A stretch of DNA of 64,000 bases from Diorhabda sublineata. Its lineage: Eukaryota; Arthropoda; Insecta; Coleoptera; Chrysomelidae. The translations under genes and the position numbers were made by a program. The notes beneath the pieces were generated by a model. That model had not been told where the DNA came from and ran no database searches. It was given only the letters and a program-made list of their open reading frames with translations. The stretch's first letter is position 1, and each line of letters begins with the position of its first letter. The stretch spans positions 29,651,653 through 29,715,652 of the forward strand of contig NC_079478.1 of assembly GCF_026230105.1 (NCBI RefSeq), given 5' to 3'. Positions 63,543-64,000 of the stretch are shown here, in pieces.

Positions 63543-64000
63543 TATATGACTATCATCATTAAAATCTACATCATTATTTACATCATCGCTATAATTCGGA
63601 ATATTAACATTATCGTCATTGTTGTCTACAATGCTATTTCTATCATTATTGAAGTCGTCAGTATTATCGTTATTACAGAATTCATTGCTACTATCAGTTA
63701 AAATGATTTCTTCTATTTGAAGTGGTGTAGGGCTACCATTAAACATATTCGGCGTTATGGTAATATTATCATGATCATATATCCAACCACAATCTTCGTA
63801 ATTCATTACAATACATTGTTTATACAAAGAATTTTGCCACATCGCATTAACATAAATTGTTCTAAGAATTTTTTGTTTTAACGATTCCCAGCAAGGTAGC
63901 ATTAGGCTGGAATCATAATTCCTTACTTCATGCAAAAACGCCTCTTGAGTAGAAACAGCAGAAAAATTATTTTGAAAAATGATTAATCGTGATAAATTAA
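63543..64000 (-). CDS. Open reading frame running off the right edge, Asn/Asp-rich C terminus
   Basis: A minus-strand frame is open from the window edge to a stop at 63540-63542, about 152 codons, with no interruption. The first part reads FSAVSTQEAFLHEVRNYDSS and LMLPCWESLKQKILRTIYVNAMWQNSLYKQ, a helical region. The W-(x)n-I..I...AMW pattern is loosely like the region after the catalytic domain of pogo/Jerky-type (CENP-B-like) transposases. The last 50 or so residues are dominated by Asn and Asp. A minus-strand AATAAA lies about 40 bp past the stop (63502-63497). It may be a terminal exon of a separate gene, a domesticated transposase, or a young transposon. I cannot name it. It is on the same strand as the Ig gene. 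Confidence 0.5.

Overview
The window looks like AT-rich insect genomic DNA. It holds one recognisable host gene, spread over four small exons on the minus strand, set in a large amount of decayed transposon sequence. Three things point to an insect: the exons encode a Sidestep-type immunoglobulin cell-surface protein, the dominant repeats are mariner/Tc1-type transposases and jockey/R1/I-type retrotransposons, and a short tract of the (TTAGG)n insect telomere unit is present. That telomere unit argues against Diptera. The species cannot be named from the sequence alone.

Host gene. Four minus-strand exons have clean AG acceptors and GT donors and matching phases: A 58799-58940, B 50983-51191, C 23434-23547 and D 13430-13633. 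They read in order from high to low coordinates. A and B together make the first (V-type) Ig domain. C and D make the second. Introns are about 7.6, 27.4 and 9.8 kb. The signal-peptide exon should lie above 58.9 kb. The later Ig domains, FN3 region and membrane segment should lie below 13.4 kb. I could not find either set in the window.

Other layout. From 1 to 13.4 kb there is an R1-like retrotransposon 3' end, a jockey-like RT scrap, a decayed mariner, a broken tyrosine recombinase (Crypton-like), a DETW-type transposase and a second Tc1/mariner-type scrap. Intron C-D holds two mariner scraps, an LTR-like tandem duplication and an RNase H remnant of an I/Loa-type retrotransposon. Intron B-C, the largest, holds three more DETW-family copies, a jockey-like RT, an irritans-like mariner scrap, a mauritiana-like mariner, a DUF4817-type transposase and the telomeric tract. 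Intron A-B holds an RNase H scrap, a mariner that still has both inverted terminal repeats, another mariner scrap and a 0.68-kb foldback element. Above exon A are a 1.5-kb foldback element with 13-bp perfect ends, a cluster of GTCGAC sites, and an uninterrupted Asn/Asp-rich reading frame that runs off the right edge.

All transposase and reverse-transcriptase remnants except the right-edge frame carry stops or frameshifts. The right-edge frame is the only long uninterrupted coding stretch that is not an exon of the Ig gene. No bacterial-type operons, CRISPR arrays, rRNA genes or convincing tRNA genes were seen.
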